Below are positions 9,067 through 19,000 of a stretch of 64,000 nt of DNA, in pieces. How positions within the stretch are numbered: the stretch's first letter is position 1; every line of letters begins with the position of its first letter. The stretch is from contig CAXTVM010000002.1 in the NCBI GenBank assembly GCA_964247725.1, positions 124,001-188,000 of the forward strand, written 5' to 3'. A program made the translations under genes and the position numbers. The DNA is from Lichenicola sp964247725. GTDB lineage: Bacteria; Pseudomonadota; Alphaproteobacteria; Acetobacterales; Acetobacteraceae. Below the pieces are notes generated by a model. That model searched no databases. It was not told where the DNA came from and saw only the letters and a program-made list of their open reading frames with translations.

Positions 9067-10296
9067 ATGAAGCACTTCGACGTCGTCGATCCGCCTGGAC
9101 GAACCCGCGCCGCCTCCGGCCGCGGGCGCGCCTGGGCGCTGGCCGCCGGCGCCGGCCTGGTGCTGGCCGGGCTCGCCGCGTGGCGCCTGCAGCAGCCGGC
9201 GCCGGGCCTGGCGGCGCCGACGATGCCGCCGGCCGCGGTCACGGTCGCGCTGCCGCTGTCACGCAGCGTGACCCCGCAGACCGGCTTCCTCGGCCAGTTC
9301 AGCGCGGTGGACCGGATCGACCTGCACGCCCAGGTCGGCGGCACGCTCACCGAGATCCACTTCACCGACGGCCAGATCGTGCACAAGGGCGACCTGCTGT
9401 TCGTGATCGACCCCAGGCCGTACCAGATCGCGCTGGAGCAGGCGGTGGCGCAGGCGCGCTCGGCCGGCGCCCAGCTCGACCTCGCCAACTCCGAGCTGTG
9501 GCGCGCGCAGCAGCTGAAGCGCACCGATTTCGGCACGGTCGAGGCGGTCGACCAGCGCAGCGAGGCCAAACTCGCCGCCGAGGCGGCGCTGGAGCAGGCC
9601 AACGCCGCGATCCACAGCGCCCAGCTCGACCTCGAGTTCTGCCGCGTCGCCGCCCCCTTCACCGGCCGCATGGGAGCGCGCCAGGTCTCGCTGGGCGCGC
9701 TGGTCACCGGCAGCCGCGGCGGCGCCGGCGCCAACACGCTGCTGGCCTCGCTGGTCTCGCTCGACCCGATCCATCTCGACTTCGACATGAGCGAGGCCGA
9801 CCTGCTGGCCTACGAGCGCGCCCTGCGCGCGCAAGGCGCCGGCGTGGGCCTCGATCGCCGCGTCTCGGTCAGCCTCGGCGACGAGAGCAGGCCGTCGCGG
9901 ACCGGCACGCTCGACTTCCTCGACAACGCGCTCGACCGCGGCAGCGGCACCATCCACGCCCGCGCCACCCTGGCCAACCCCGACCTGTTCCTGGCGCCGG
10001 GCGAGTTCGCGCGGCTGCGCCTGCCGCTCAGCGGCCCGCGCACCGTGCTGCTGGTCCCGGCCGCCTCGGTGACGCTCGACCAGTCGGTGGAGCTGGTGCT
10101 GACGGTGGCGCCGGACGGCACCGTGGTGCCCAGGACGGTGCAGACCGGCGAGCTCGAGCAGGGCCTGCGCGTGGTCCGCAGCGGGCTCATGCCGGGCGAC
10201 CGCGTCGTCATCGACGGCCTGATGGGCGCCCGGCCCGGCAGCCGGGTCGCGCCCACCCTGGGCACGATCCGGCCGGACCCCGCCGACCAGGACTAG
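9067..10296 (+). CDS. RND efflux periplasmic adaptor (membrane fusion protein)
   Basis: A 409-residue adaptor linking an inner-membrane RND pump to an outer-membrane channel. It has an N-terminal membrane anchor (near residues 22-38), then the barrel-sandwich half-motif RIDLHAQVGGTLTEIHFTDG near 91, a coiled-coil hairpin rich in Ala, Gln and Glu (near 118-190), the second lipoyl half with FTGRMGARQVSLGALV near 198, and a beta-barrel and membrane-proximal domain to the end. The start at 9067 has AAGGGG a few bases upstream. Its TAG stop is formed by repeat B1. The RND pump gene follows after 194 bp. No outer-membrane factor is encoded next to it. Confidence 0.93.
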   Translation: MKHFDVVDPPGRTRAASGRGRAWALAAGAGLVLAGLAAWRLQQPAPGLAAPTMPPAAVTVALPLSRSVTPQTGFLGQFSAVDRIDLHAQVGGTLTEIHFTDGQIVHKGDLLFVIDPRPYQIALEQAVAQARSAGAQLDLANSELWRAQQLKRTDFGTVEAVDQRSEAKLAAEAALEQANAAIHSAQLDLEFCRVAAPFTGRMGARQVSLGALVTGSRGGAGANTLLASLVSLDPIHLDFDMSEADLLAYERALRAQGAGVGLDRRVSVSLGDESRPSRTGTLDFLDNALDRGSGTIHARATLANPDLFLAPGEFARLRLPLSGPRTVLLVPAASVTLDQSVELVLTVAPDGTVVPRTVQTGELEQGLRVVRSGLMPGDRVVIDGLMGARPGSRVAPTLGTIRPDPADQD

Positions 10297-10399
10297 GGCG
10301 TGATCCGATCGCAAGCGCTCACGGATCATGCTCTAGCGCATTGTTCTTGCGAGCATCCTCATCAGATCGAGCGGGTCCGTCCGGTCGGATGATGCCCTG
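10294..10399. repeat. Family B palindromic repeat, copy B1
   Basis: Two consecutive hairpins: GTGATCCGATCGC...GCTCACGGATCATGC, and then a second one ending GTCGGATGATGCCCT. A conserved TTGTTCTTGCGAGCATC joins them. The first bases (TAG) are the stop codon of the adaptor gene. Copies B2 and B3 lie at 33373 and 55509. Confidence 0.85.
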
Positions 10400-10490
10400 G
10401 CGCCCGATCGTCCGGGCTGGGCCATCCCCGGGCGCGACTCCGCCGCCGGGGCACGTAAAGCTCCACACGTAAAGCTCCAGGGGAGCGGTC

Positions 10491-13400
10491 ATGCGCCTGT
10501 CCCACGCCTTCATCGACCGGCCGATCCTGGCCACCGTGCTCAGCGTGTTCATCACCCTGATCGGGCTGGGCGCGATGTTCACGCTGCCGATCGCACAGTA
10601 TCCCGAGATCGCGCCGCCCACGGTGCAGATCACCACGAGCTACCCCGGCGCCTCGGCCGAGGTGATCGCGCAGACCGTCGCCACCCCGCTCGAGGAGCAG
10701 ATCAACGGGGTGGAGGACATGCTCTATCTGAGCAGCCAGGCGACCGGCGACGGCAAGCTCGCGATCACCGTCACCTTCAAGCTCGGCACCGACCTCGACA
10801 CCGCCCAGGTGCTGACCCAGAACCGGGTCCAGATCGCGCTGCCGCGCCTGCCCCAGGACGTGCAGCGCCAGGGCGTGGTGGTGCAGAAGGCGACGCCGAA
10901 CATCCTGCTCGCCGTGCACATGCTCTCGCCCGACGGCTCGCGCGACCAGCTCTACGTCTCGAACTATGCCACCCTGCACGTCAAGGACGCGCTGGCGCGG
11001 CTGCCCGGCGTCGGCAGCGTGACGCTGTTCGGCAACCGCGACTACGCGATGCGGATCTGGCTCGACCCCGACAAGGTCGCCGCCTACGGCATGACCGGCG
11101 ACGACGTGGTGGCGGCGCTGCGGGCGCAGAACGTGCAGGTCTCGGCCGGCATCCTGGGGCAGCCGCCGGTGCCCTCGCACGAGGCGTTCCAGCTCAACGT
11201 GCAGACGCTGGGCCGGCTCGGCACGCCCGGGCAGTTCGGCGAGGTGATCGTCAAGAACGACGGCCAGGGCCACGTGACCCGGGTCCGGGACGTGGCGCGG
11301 GTCGAGGTCGGCGCGCTCGACTACGGCTCGATCGGCTATCTCGACCGGGACGACGCGCTGCCGCTGCTGGTGTTCGCGCAGCCGGGCTCGAACGCGCTGG
11401 CGACCGAGCGCAGCGTGCGCACGACCATGCAGGCGCTGTCGAAGGACTTCCCCGCCGGCGTCGGCTACGAGATCGTCTACGATCCCACCGACTTCATCCA
11501 GAAGTCGGTGAACGAGGTGATCCGGACCATCCTGGTGGCGATCGTGCTGGTGGTCGCGGTGGTGATCCTGTTCCTGCAGACCTGGCGTGCCTCGCTGATC
11601 CCGGTGGTGGCGATCCCGGTCTCGCTGATCGGCGCCTTCACGATCCTGGCCGCGTTCGGGCTGTCGCTGAACAACCTGTCGCTGTTCGGGCTGGTGCTGG
11701 CGGTCGGCATCGTCGTCGACGACGCGATCGTGGTGGTCGAGAACGTCGAGCGCAACATCGCCGCCGGCCTCAGCCCGCGCCAGGCGGCGCACCGCACCAT
11801 GGACGAGGTCGGCGGCGCGCTGATCGCGATCGCGCTCACGCTGTGCGCCGTGTTCGTGCCGACCGCCTTCATCTCCGGCATCTCGGGCCAGTTCTTCCGC
11901 CAGTTCGCGGTGACCATCGCCGCCTCGACGCTGATCTCGTGCCTGGTGTCGCTGACGCTGAGCCCGGCGCTGTGCGCGCTGCTGTTCCTGCCGCACGACC
12001 CGCAGGCACCCCCGCGGCGCCCGTCGCTGCCGGCACGGGCGCTGGCGGGAGGCTTCCGGCTGTTCAACCGCGGCTTCGAGGCGCTGTCGGAGGGCTACGC
12101 GCGCACCACCGCGCGGATGGTGGGCAGCGCCGGCCTGGTGCTGCTGGCCTATGCCGGCCTGATCGCGCTGACCGGGCTGCAGTTCTCGCGCGCACCCACC
12201 GGCTTCATCCCCGAGCAGGACCAGGGCTACGCGATCACCGTGCTGCAGCTGCCGCCCGGCGCCTCGCTCGACCGCTCCGACCGGGTGCTGCGGCAGGCGG
12301 TGGACATCATGCTGCACACGCCGGGCGTGGCGCATGCGGTGCCGTTCACCGGGCTCGACGCCACCACCTTCACCGAGGCCTCCAACGCCGCCACGATCTT
12401 CGCCGGATACGCGCCGTTCGACGAGCGGGTGGCCCGCGGCGAGACCGGCGACAGCATCGTCGCCGACCTGCGCCGGCGGCTCTCGGTGGTGCAGGGGGCG
12501 CTGGTACTGACCATCGCACCCCCGCCGGTGCAGGGCATCGGCAGCGCCGGCGGCTTCAAGATGATGGTGGAGGACCGCTCCGGGCACAGCCCGGAGGCGC
12601 TGGAAGCCGCCGCCGGCGCGCTGGTCGGAGCCGCCAACCAGCGGCCCGAGTTCGCCGGCGTGTTCACCCTGTTCAACACCCGGACGCCCTCGGTCTACAC
12701 CGATATCGACCGCGAGCGGGCGGAGAAGCTCGGGCTGGCGCCGGCGGACGTGTTCGACACGCTGCAGGTCTATCTGGGCTCGGCCTACGTCAACGACTTC
12801 AACTATCTCGGCCGCACCTTCGAGGTGGTGGCGCAGGCGGACGGCCGGTTCCGGCGCGATACCGACGACATCGCCCGGCTGCGGACCCGCAACGCCGCCG
12901 GCGCCATGGTGCCGATCGGCTCGGTGGCGCGCTTCGAGCAGGTCACGGCCCCGTATCGGGCGCCGCGCTACGACCTCTTCCCGGCGGCCGAGGTGATGGG
13001 GGCCGCCGCCCCCGGCGTCGCCACCGGCACGGCGCTGGCGGAGATGGAGACGCTGGCGCGCCGCGTGCTGCCGGCCGGCTTCTCGTTCGAGTGGACCGAG
13101 CTCGCCTACCAGCAGCGGCTGGCCGGGGTGCCGACCCTGCTGGTGTTCGCCGCCGCCGCGCTGTTCGTGTTCCTGGTGCTGGCGGCGCAGTACGAGAGCT
13201 GGAAGCTGCCGCTGGCGGTGGTGCTGATCGTGCCGATGTGCCTGCTCGCGGCCGTCACCGGGCTGCTGGCCCGGGGGCTCGCGATCGACATCCTGGCCCA
13301 GATCGGCTTCGTGGTGCTGGTCGGGCTGGCGGCCAAGAACGCGATCCTGATCGTCGAGTTCGCGCGCCAGGCGGAGGAGGAGCAGGGGATGCCGCTCGCG

Positions 13401-13655
13401 CGCGCCGCGGTCCACGCCGCCCGCACCCGGCTGCGCCCGATCCTGATGACCTCGTTCGCCTTCATCCTGGGCGTGGCGCCGCTGGCGGTCGCGACCGGCG
13501 CCGGCTCGGAGATGCGGCAGTCGCTCGGCACCGCGGTGTTCTTCGGCATGCTGGGCGTGACCGGGTTCGGCCTGCTGTTCACGCCGACCTTCTACACCGT
13601 GGTCCGCCGCCTCAGCCGGCGGGAGCGGGTGCGGGCGACGGTGGACCAGGCCTGA
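10491..13655 (+). CDS. RND multidrug efflux pump, HAE1 family (AcrB-like)
   Basis: A 1054-residue inner-membrane drug/proton antiporter, of the length normal for AcrB-type pumps. Features in order: MRLSHAFIDRPILATVLSVF membrane entry, QYPEIAPPTVQI porter region near 36, first membrane cluster with VLAVGIVVDDAIVVVENVER near 400 containing the paired Asp residues of the proton relay, a loop at about 495-540, the second periplasmic porter and docking region, and a second membrane cluster ending QIGFVVLVGLAAKNAILIVEFA near 940. It works with the adaptor upstream, and an unlinked TolC-type protein must complete the complex; the nearest one in this window (near 23-24.5 kb) belongs to a different operon. 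Probably repressed by the TetR regulator at 8.3 kb. Confidence 0.95.
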   Translation: MRLSHAFIDRPILATVLSVFITLIGLGAMFTLPIAQYPEIAPPTVQITTSYPGASAEVIAQTVATPLEEQINGVEDMLYLSSQATGDGKLAITVTFKLGTDLDTAQVLTQNRVQIALPRLPQDVQRQGVVVQKATPNILLAVHMLSPDGSRDQLYVSNYATLHVKDALARLPGVGSVTLFGNRDYAMRIWLDPDKVAAYGMTGDDVVAALRAQNVQVSAGILGQPPVPSHEAFQLNVQTLGRLGTPGQFGEVIVKNDGQGHVTRVRDVARVEVGALDYGSIGYLDRDDALPLLVFAQPGSNALATERSVRTTMQALSKDFPAGVGYEIVYDPTDFIQKSVNEVIRTILVAIVLVVAVVILFLQTWRASLIPVVAIPVSLIGAFTILAAFGLSLNNLSLFGLVLAVGIVVDDAIVVVENVERNIAAGLSPRQAAHRTMDEVGGALIAIALTLCAVFVPTAFISGISGQFFRQFAVTIAASTLISCLVSLTLSPALCALLFLPHDPQAPPRRPSLPARALAGGFRLFNRGFEALSEGYARTTARMVGSAGLVLLAYAGLIALTGLQFSRAPTGFIPEQDQGYAITVLQLPPGASLDRSDRVLRQAVDIMLHTPGVAHAVPFTGLDATTFTEASNAATIFAGYAPFDERVARGETGDSIVADLRRRLSVVQGALVLTIAPPPVQGIGSAGGFKMMVEDRSGHSPEALEAAAGALVGAANQRPEFAGVFTLFNTRTPSVYTDIDRERAEKLGLAPADVFDTLQVYLGSAYVNDFNYLGRTFEVVAQADGRFRRDTDDIARLRTRNAAGAMVPIGSVARFEQVTAPYRAPRYDLFPAAEVMGAAAPGVATGTALAEMETLARRVLPAGFSFEWTELAYQQRLAGVPTLLVFAAAALFVFLVLAAQYESWKLPLAVVLIVPMCLLAAVTGLLARGLAIDILAQIGFVVLVGLAAKNAILIVEFARQAEEEQGMPLARAAVHAARTRLRPILMTSFAFILGVAPLAVATGAGSEMRQSLGTAVFFGMLGVTGFGLLFTPTFYTVVRRLSRRERVRATVDQA

Positions 13656-13706
13656 GCGGCGGGTTCCGGTCCCCACGGCTATCGCAGTTGAGGAGACGTG
13701 GAAGGA

Positions 13707-13862
13707 GAAGGCCAGGGCTCTGCCCTGGACCCGTTGGGACCGCGGGCCCCAAACCCCGATTCGAAAGAAGATCATCCGTACGTGGAAGTATGACCTCAAC
13801 GGATCGGGGCCTTGGGGCCCGCGGCCCCAGTGGGGTCCAGGGACGAAGCCCCTGGCCTTCTT
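13707..13862. repeat. Family A palindromic repeat, copy A3
   Basis: Complete copy between the convergent RND pump and metW genes. Arms GGCCAGGGCTCTGCCCTGG and CCAGGGACGAAGCCCCTGG; core from CCCCGATTCGAAAG to CGGATCGGGG with the conserved central ACGTGGAAGTAT. Its position between convergent stops fits a bidirectional terminator. Confidence 0.88.
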
Positions 13863-13864
13863 CC

Positions 13865-14476
13865 TCATCCGACGGCGACGGTCCGGGCCAGGAGGAACAG
13901 CGCCTGCTCGCCGAACAGGTTGGCGAGCTGCACCGAGCGGCGCCAGGGGGCGCGGTCGCCCTTGTCGTCGACCGCCATCCAGCGCTGCACCGCGTAGCCC
14001 TCGCCGTCGCAGAGCGTGAAGAAGTCGCGGATGGTGCAGGGGTGGATGTTGGGGGTCTCGTACCAGGGCCGGCCCCAGGCGTCGGTCATCGGCATGCGGC
14101 CGCGCAGCAGCAGCTGCAGCCGCAGCTCCCAGTGGCCGAAATTGGGGAACGAGACGATGGCGCGGGTGCCGATCCGCAGCATCTGGCGCAGCACCTCGCG
14201 CGGCCGCTCGACCGCCTGCAGGGTGCGCGACAGCACGACGTAGTCGAAGGCGGCGTCCGGGTAGTGCGCGAGGTCGGTGTCGGCGTCGCCGTGCATGACC
14301 GGCAGCCCGTGCGCCACCGAGCGCGTCACCTCGCCCATGTCGAGCTCGATGCCCCGCGCGTCGCAGTTGCGGGTCCGGAACAGGTGCTCGATCAGCGACC
14401 CGTCCCCGCTGCCGATGTCCAGCACCCGCGTGTTCGGCTCGATCATCTCCGCGATCAGTTTCTGATCGAGTCTCAT
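13865..14476 (-). CDS. metW: Methionine biosynthesis protein MetW
   Basis: MetW is a methyltransferase-fold partner of MetX in acylhomoserine synthesis. The 203-residue product has the SAM-fold glycine motif VLDIGSGDGSLIEHL near residue 18, RGIELDMGEVTRSVAHGLPV near 41, AFDYVVLSRTLQAV near 75 and IVSFPNFGHWELRLQLL near 107, which is the signature of MetW. It is 10 bp downstream of metX on the same strand, as is usual for the pair in proteobacteria. Its C-terminus ends two bases from repeat A3. Confidence 0.95.
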   Translation of the reverse strand: MRLDQKLIAEMIEPNTRVLDIGSGDGSLIEHLFRTRNCDARGIELDMGEVTRSVAHGLPVMHGDADTDLAHYPDAAFDYVVLSRTLQAVERPREVLRQMLRIGTRAIVSFPNFGHWELRLQLLLRGRMPMTDAWGRPWYETPNIHPCTIRDFFTLCDGEGYAVQRWMAVDDKGDRAPWRRSVQLANLFGEQALFLLARTVAVG

Positions 14477-14486
14477 GAACGGACTC

Positions 14487-15731
14487 TCAAGGCTCCGCCT
14501 TCAGCGGGTCCAGGGCGTCGTGCGCAGCACGCTGTCGCGTGACGCCCTGGCCTTCCTTCCTTCGGGCGTGCTCCGCGCACCCCGCCAGGAACCCCGCGAT
14601 GGTCCGATCGAAGTCCGGCTCGTCGAGCAGGAACGCGTCGTGCCCCTTGTCGGTCTCGATCTCGACGAAGCTGACGTTGGCCGCCGCCTGGTTCAGGGCG
14701 CGGGCGACGGCGCGGCTCTGCGCGGTCGGGAACAGCCAGTCGGACGAGAACGAGATCACGCAGAAGCGGGTGGGGGTGCCGGCGAAGGCGCGGGCCAGGT
14801 CGCCGCCATGGTCGACGGCGACGTCGAAATAGTCCATGGCGCGGGTGACGGTGAGGTAGGAGTTGGCGTCGAAGCGGCGCACGAAGCTGGAGCCCTGGTG
14901 GCGCAGGTAGCTCTCGACCTCGAACATCTCGCCGAACGGCCCCAGCGTCGCCCGCGGGCCGGGGGTCGGGGCGGGCGGCGCCTCGGCCTGGCGGCGGCGC
15001 CCGAACTTGCGGCTCAGCGCCTCCTCCGACAGGTAGGTGATGTGGGCCATCATGCGGGCGACGGCCAGGCCGCGGGCGGGGATGCGGCCGTCCTCCCAGT
15101 AGCGGCCGCCCCGCCAGTCCGGGTCGGCGAAGATGGCCTGCCGGCTCACCTCGTTGAAGGCGATGTTCTGGGCCGAGTGGAACGGCGCGGTGGCGATCGG
15201 GACCGCGGCGAACACGCGCTCGGGGAAGGTCGCGGCCCAGGACAGCACCTGCATGCCGCCCATGGAGCCGCCGATCACGGCGAACAGCCGGTCGATGCCG
15301 AGGTGGCTCACGACCAGCGCCTGGGCGCGCACCATGTCGCGGATGGTGACCGGCGGGAACCCGGTGCCCCACGGCTCGCCGTCGCCGCGGTCCGAGCGCG
15401 GGCCGGTGGAGCCCATGCAGCCGCCGAGCACGTTGATGCAGATCACGAAGTGGCGGTCGGTGTCGACCGGCAGGCCGGGCCCGACCAGGCGGCTCCACCA
15501 GCCGGGCCGGGCGCTGACCGGGTGGGTCTCGGCCGCGTACTGGTCGCCGGTCAGCGCGTGGCAGACCAGGATGGCGTTGCCGGCCCCGGGCGCCAGGGTG
15601 CCGTAGGTGCGGTAGGCAAGGGTGACCGGGGCGAGGGTGACGCCGCACTCCAGCTCCAGCCCGGCCGCGAAGGTGGCGGCCTGGTGCGGGGCTCCGTCCT
15701 GGCGGCGCGGCGCGGCTTGGGTCTGGTCCAT
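14487..15731 (-). CDS. metX: Homoserine O-acyltransferase MetX
   Basis: MetX is a cytoplasmic alpha/beta-hydrolase-fold enzyme that acylates homoserine with acetyl-CoA or succinyl-CoA. From ATG 15731 the product is 414 residues. Motifs: LAYRTYGTLAPGAGNAILVC, the GSTGPRS stretch, GGSMGGMQVLSWAATFP with the nucleophile Ser, SSDWLFPTAQSR and DKGHDAFLLDEP with the charge-relay His. A longer frame to 15800 exists, but the added residues are Pro/Arg-rich. The last about 20 codons derive from a family A repeat fragment and are not conserved in the family. Because the genome also carries metZ (succinylhomoserine-type sulfhydrylase), this MetX may use succinyl-CoA; that cannot be decided by eye. Confidence 0.93.
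   Translation of the reverse strand: MDQTQAAPRRQDGAPHQAATFAAGLELECGVTLAPVTLAYRTYGTLAPGAGNAILVCHALTGDQYAAETHPVSARPGWWSRLVGPGLPVDTDRHFVICINVLGGCMGSTGPRSDRGDGEPWGTGFPPVTIRDMVRAQALVVSHLGIDRLFAVIGGSMGGMQVLSWAATFPERVFAAVPIATAPFHSAQNIAFNEVSRQAIFADPDWRGGRYWEDGRIPARGLAVARMMAHITYLSEEALSRKFGRRRQAEAPPAPTPGPRATLGPFGEMFEVESYLRHQGSSFVRRFDANSYLTVTRAMDYFDVAVDHGGDLARAFAGTPTRFCVISFSSDWLFPTAQSRAVARALNQAAANVSFVEIETDKGHDAFLLDEPDFDRTIAGFLAGCAEHARRKEGQGVTRQRAAHDALDPLKAEP
14505..14556. repeat. Family A repeat fragment (A4) inside the 3' end of metX
   Basis: Fragment with GGTCCAGGGCGTCG, a central CGTGCGCAGCACGCTG-type module and ACGCCCTGGCCTTCCTT. It is the same variant core seen in A5, A8, A10 and A11. It lies inside the metX reading frame, where it encodes the non-conserved C-terminal tail, just before the metW start. 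Confidence 0.75.
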
Positions 15732-16006
15732 GGCGGGAACTCGCGGGGGTGGCCCGGCGCGGGCGGGGCGCACCATGCCGCAGGGCGGTGGCGGCGTCAC
15801 GTCGCGTATCGGGCGGGAGCGAGCCGGCGCGTTTCGAAGCGGACATCGACCGCAGCGTGCGACCCGACGCGGATTCTGAGGGCAAATCCCAATAATCGTG
15901 ACTCTGCAACGGACTATTGCCGAATCCCGCCGCCGGTGGCTAGCTTCGCTAACGATAAGTTAATGCTTCACGTCCGCAACCCGGACCCAATGAAGAGTTG
16001 GTCGCC

Positions 16007-19000
16007 ATGGGCGCCGCGCAGACGACGGTCCAGATGTCGGGGTCGGGACCCGGCGCCGAGCCGCCCGGCGCGCTGCAGCTGATCGCGCAGTCGGGGCTGT
16101 TCGACGTCGAATACTACATCGCCTGCAACGCCGACATGGCCGGCCTGCGCGACCAGGCGATGACGCACTACCACGCCTATGGCTGGCGCGAGGGCCGCAA
16201 GCCCAACCTCTACTTCGACCCGCGCTGGTACCTGCAGCAGTGCCCGGAGGCGGCGCAGGACGAGATCGACCCGCTGCTGCACTACATCACCAGCGGCGAG
16301 GCGGCCGGGCAGCGGCCGAGCTCGTGGTTCGATCCCGCCTGGTACCGGCGCACCTACGAGGTGCCGGACGGCATGTCGGCGCTGCGCCACTACCTGCTGC
16401 ACCGCGCCGGCGGCACCGTCAGCGCGATGGCCGAGTTCGACAGCCCGTTCTACCTGAAGAGCTATCCGGACGTCGCCGCCGCCGGGCTCGACCCGCTCGA
16501 GCACTACATGGTGCAGGGCTTCCGCGAGGCGCGGCGGCCGTTCGCCGGCTTCGACCCGGCCTTCTACCGGCAGCGCTACCTGGAGGGCGAGACCGAGTGC
16601 AACCCGCTGCTGCACTACATGGCGCACCGCCACCGGCCGGGCGTGCATCCGAGCCTGCCGTCGGGCGAGACCACGGTGCCGCGCGAGGTGCGCCGCCACA
16701 CGCAGGCAGGCCCGCTGTTCGAGACCAGGCGGGCGCTGCCGGCGACGGCGGCGCGGCGGGCGCGGGTGCTGGCCTACTACCTGCCGCAGTTCCACGCGGT
16801 GCCGCGCAACGACGCGTGGTGGGGCGAGGGCTTCACCGAGTGGACCAACGTGGCGCGCGGCCTGCCGCGCTTCGCCGGCCACTACCAGCCGCGCATCCCG
16901 CGCGACCTCGGCCACTACCGGCTGGAGGGCACCGGGGTGCTGCGCCAACAGGCGCAGATGGCGCGGGAGGCCGGCATCGACGGCTTCGTGTTCTACTTCT
17001 ACTGGTTCAACGGGGAGCGGCTGCTGGACGGGCCGCTGGAGGCGCTGCTCGCCGACCGCTCGGTCGAGCTGCCGTTCTGCCTAATGTGGGCGAACGAGAA
17101 CTGGACCCGGCGCTGGGACGGCGCCGACGAGGACGTGCTGATCGCGCAGGACTTCCGGCCCGAGGACGAGCTGCCGCTGATCGCCTGCTTCGCGCGCCAC
17201 TTCGCCGATCCGCGCTACATCCGCGTCGGCGGCCGGCCGCTGCTGATGGTCTACCGCATCGGGCTGATCCCGGACGCGTGCGAGACGATCGCGCGCTGGC
17301 GCGGGCTGTTCCGGGACCATGCGGGCGAGGACCCGCTGTTCGTGATGTCGCAGAGCTTCGGCGACAACGACCCGCGCGACTACGGCGTCGACGGGGCGAT
17401 CGAGTTCCCGCCGCACAAGCTGGTCGGCGGGCTGGCCACCATCAACCCGTCGCTGAACGTGCTGGACAGCGACTTCACCGCCCAGGTCTACGATTACGAC
17501 GAGGTGGTGGAGCAGGCGCTGGCCGCGCCGCCGGCGCCGTTCCCGCTGATCCGCACCGCCGCCCCGTCCTGGGACAACGACGCCCGCCGCCAGGGCTCCG
17601 GGCTGGTGCTGCACGGCTCGACGCCGGCCCGCTACGAGGCCTGGCTGGAGGGGCTGGTGCGGCAGGCGCAGGCGCAGCCGTTCCACGGCGAGCCGATCGT
17701 CTGCGTGAACGCCTGGAACGAGTGGGCCGAGGGCGCCTACCTGGAGCCGGACCTGCATCACGGCGCCGCCTACCTCAACGCCACCGGCCGCGCCGTGACC
17801 GGGTTCGGGCGGCCGGCGGCGCAGGGGCGGATGCTGCTGGTCGGGCACGACGCGTTCCAGGCCGGCGCGCAGTCGCTGCTGCTGCACGTGGGCCGGCAGC
17901 TCCGGCGCGGGCACGGCGTCGAGGTGGCGTTCCTGCTGCTGGGCGGCGGCGCGATGCGGGAGGGTTACGAGAGCGTCGGCCGCACGGTGGTGCTGGCCGC
18001 GGACGACCCGCGCCTGCCCGAGCACCTGGCGGCGCTGCGCCGCGGCGGCTACTCCAGCGCCGTCGTCAACAGCGCCGCATCGGGCGCGGTCGGGCCGCTG
18101 CTGGCCGAGGCCGGCATCCCGTTCGTGCTGCTGGTGCACGAGCTGCCGGCGCTGCTGGGCGAGAAGCGGCTGCTGCCGGCGCTGGAGGCCGCCGCCAGCG
18201 TCGCCCGGCGCGTCGTGTTCCCGGCCGACGCGGTGGCCGACGCGGTGCGCGCCCTGGTGCCGGTGGGCGACGACCAGGCGGTGCGGTTGCCGCAGGGCCT
18301 GTATGCGGACGTGCGCTACTCGGCCCGCAGCCGCACCGGCGTGCGGGCGCGCTGCGGCATCGCCGACGGCGACCTGCTGCTGGTCGGCGCCGGCTATGCC
18401 GACCTGCGCAAGGGCTTCGACCTGTTCCTGCAGCTCTGGCGGCTGCTCGGCGACCGCAGTGCCGGCGGCCGGCGCCGGCATCGCCGCATCCACTGCCTGT
18501 GGCTGGGCGCGATCGATCCCGGCCTGCGCACCTACCTGCGCGCCGAGCTCGACGCCGCCGCCGCCTCGGGCGGCTTCCACATGCCGGGCCACGTGCACGA
18601 CGTGGCCGACCATCTCAGCGCCGCCGACGGCTTCGTGCTGACCTCGCGCGAGGACCCGCTGCCCAGCGTGGTGATGGAGGCGATGGCGAGCGGGCTGCCG
18701 GTGGTGGCGTTCGAGGACAGCGGCGGCATCCCCGAGCTGCTGCGCCGCTTCGACGCCGGCGCGCTGGTGCCGCTGGGCGACGTCGCCGCGATGGCGCGCC
18801 GGGCGCTGTCGCTGGCGCAGGACTGCCACGACGCGCCGCCGCGCGAGCGCGCCCGCAGCGGCCGCGCGGTGGCGCGCCAGCTCGGCTTCGACCGCTACGT
18901 GAATGCGCTGCTGACGCTGGCGCAGCCGGCGCTGCGGCGGATCTCGGTGGTGGTGCCGAGCTACAACTACGCGCGCTACATGCGCCAGCGCCTGGCCTCG

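Noticed and set aside
10362..13868. A very long minus-strand open frame (over 1100 codons) antisense to the RND pump
   Set aside because: It is rich in Arg, His, Gly and Gln with no domain; it is the mirror frame of a GC-rich gene that is clearly coding on the other strand.
15732..16000. Possible SAM-II riboswitch upstream of metX
   Set aside because: Some GATTTG-like bases are present, but the P1 stem and the GCTAAA.AGG end are missing.
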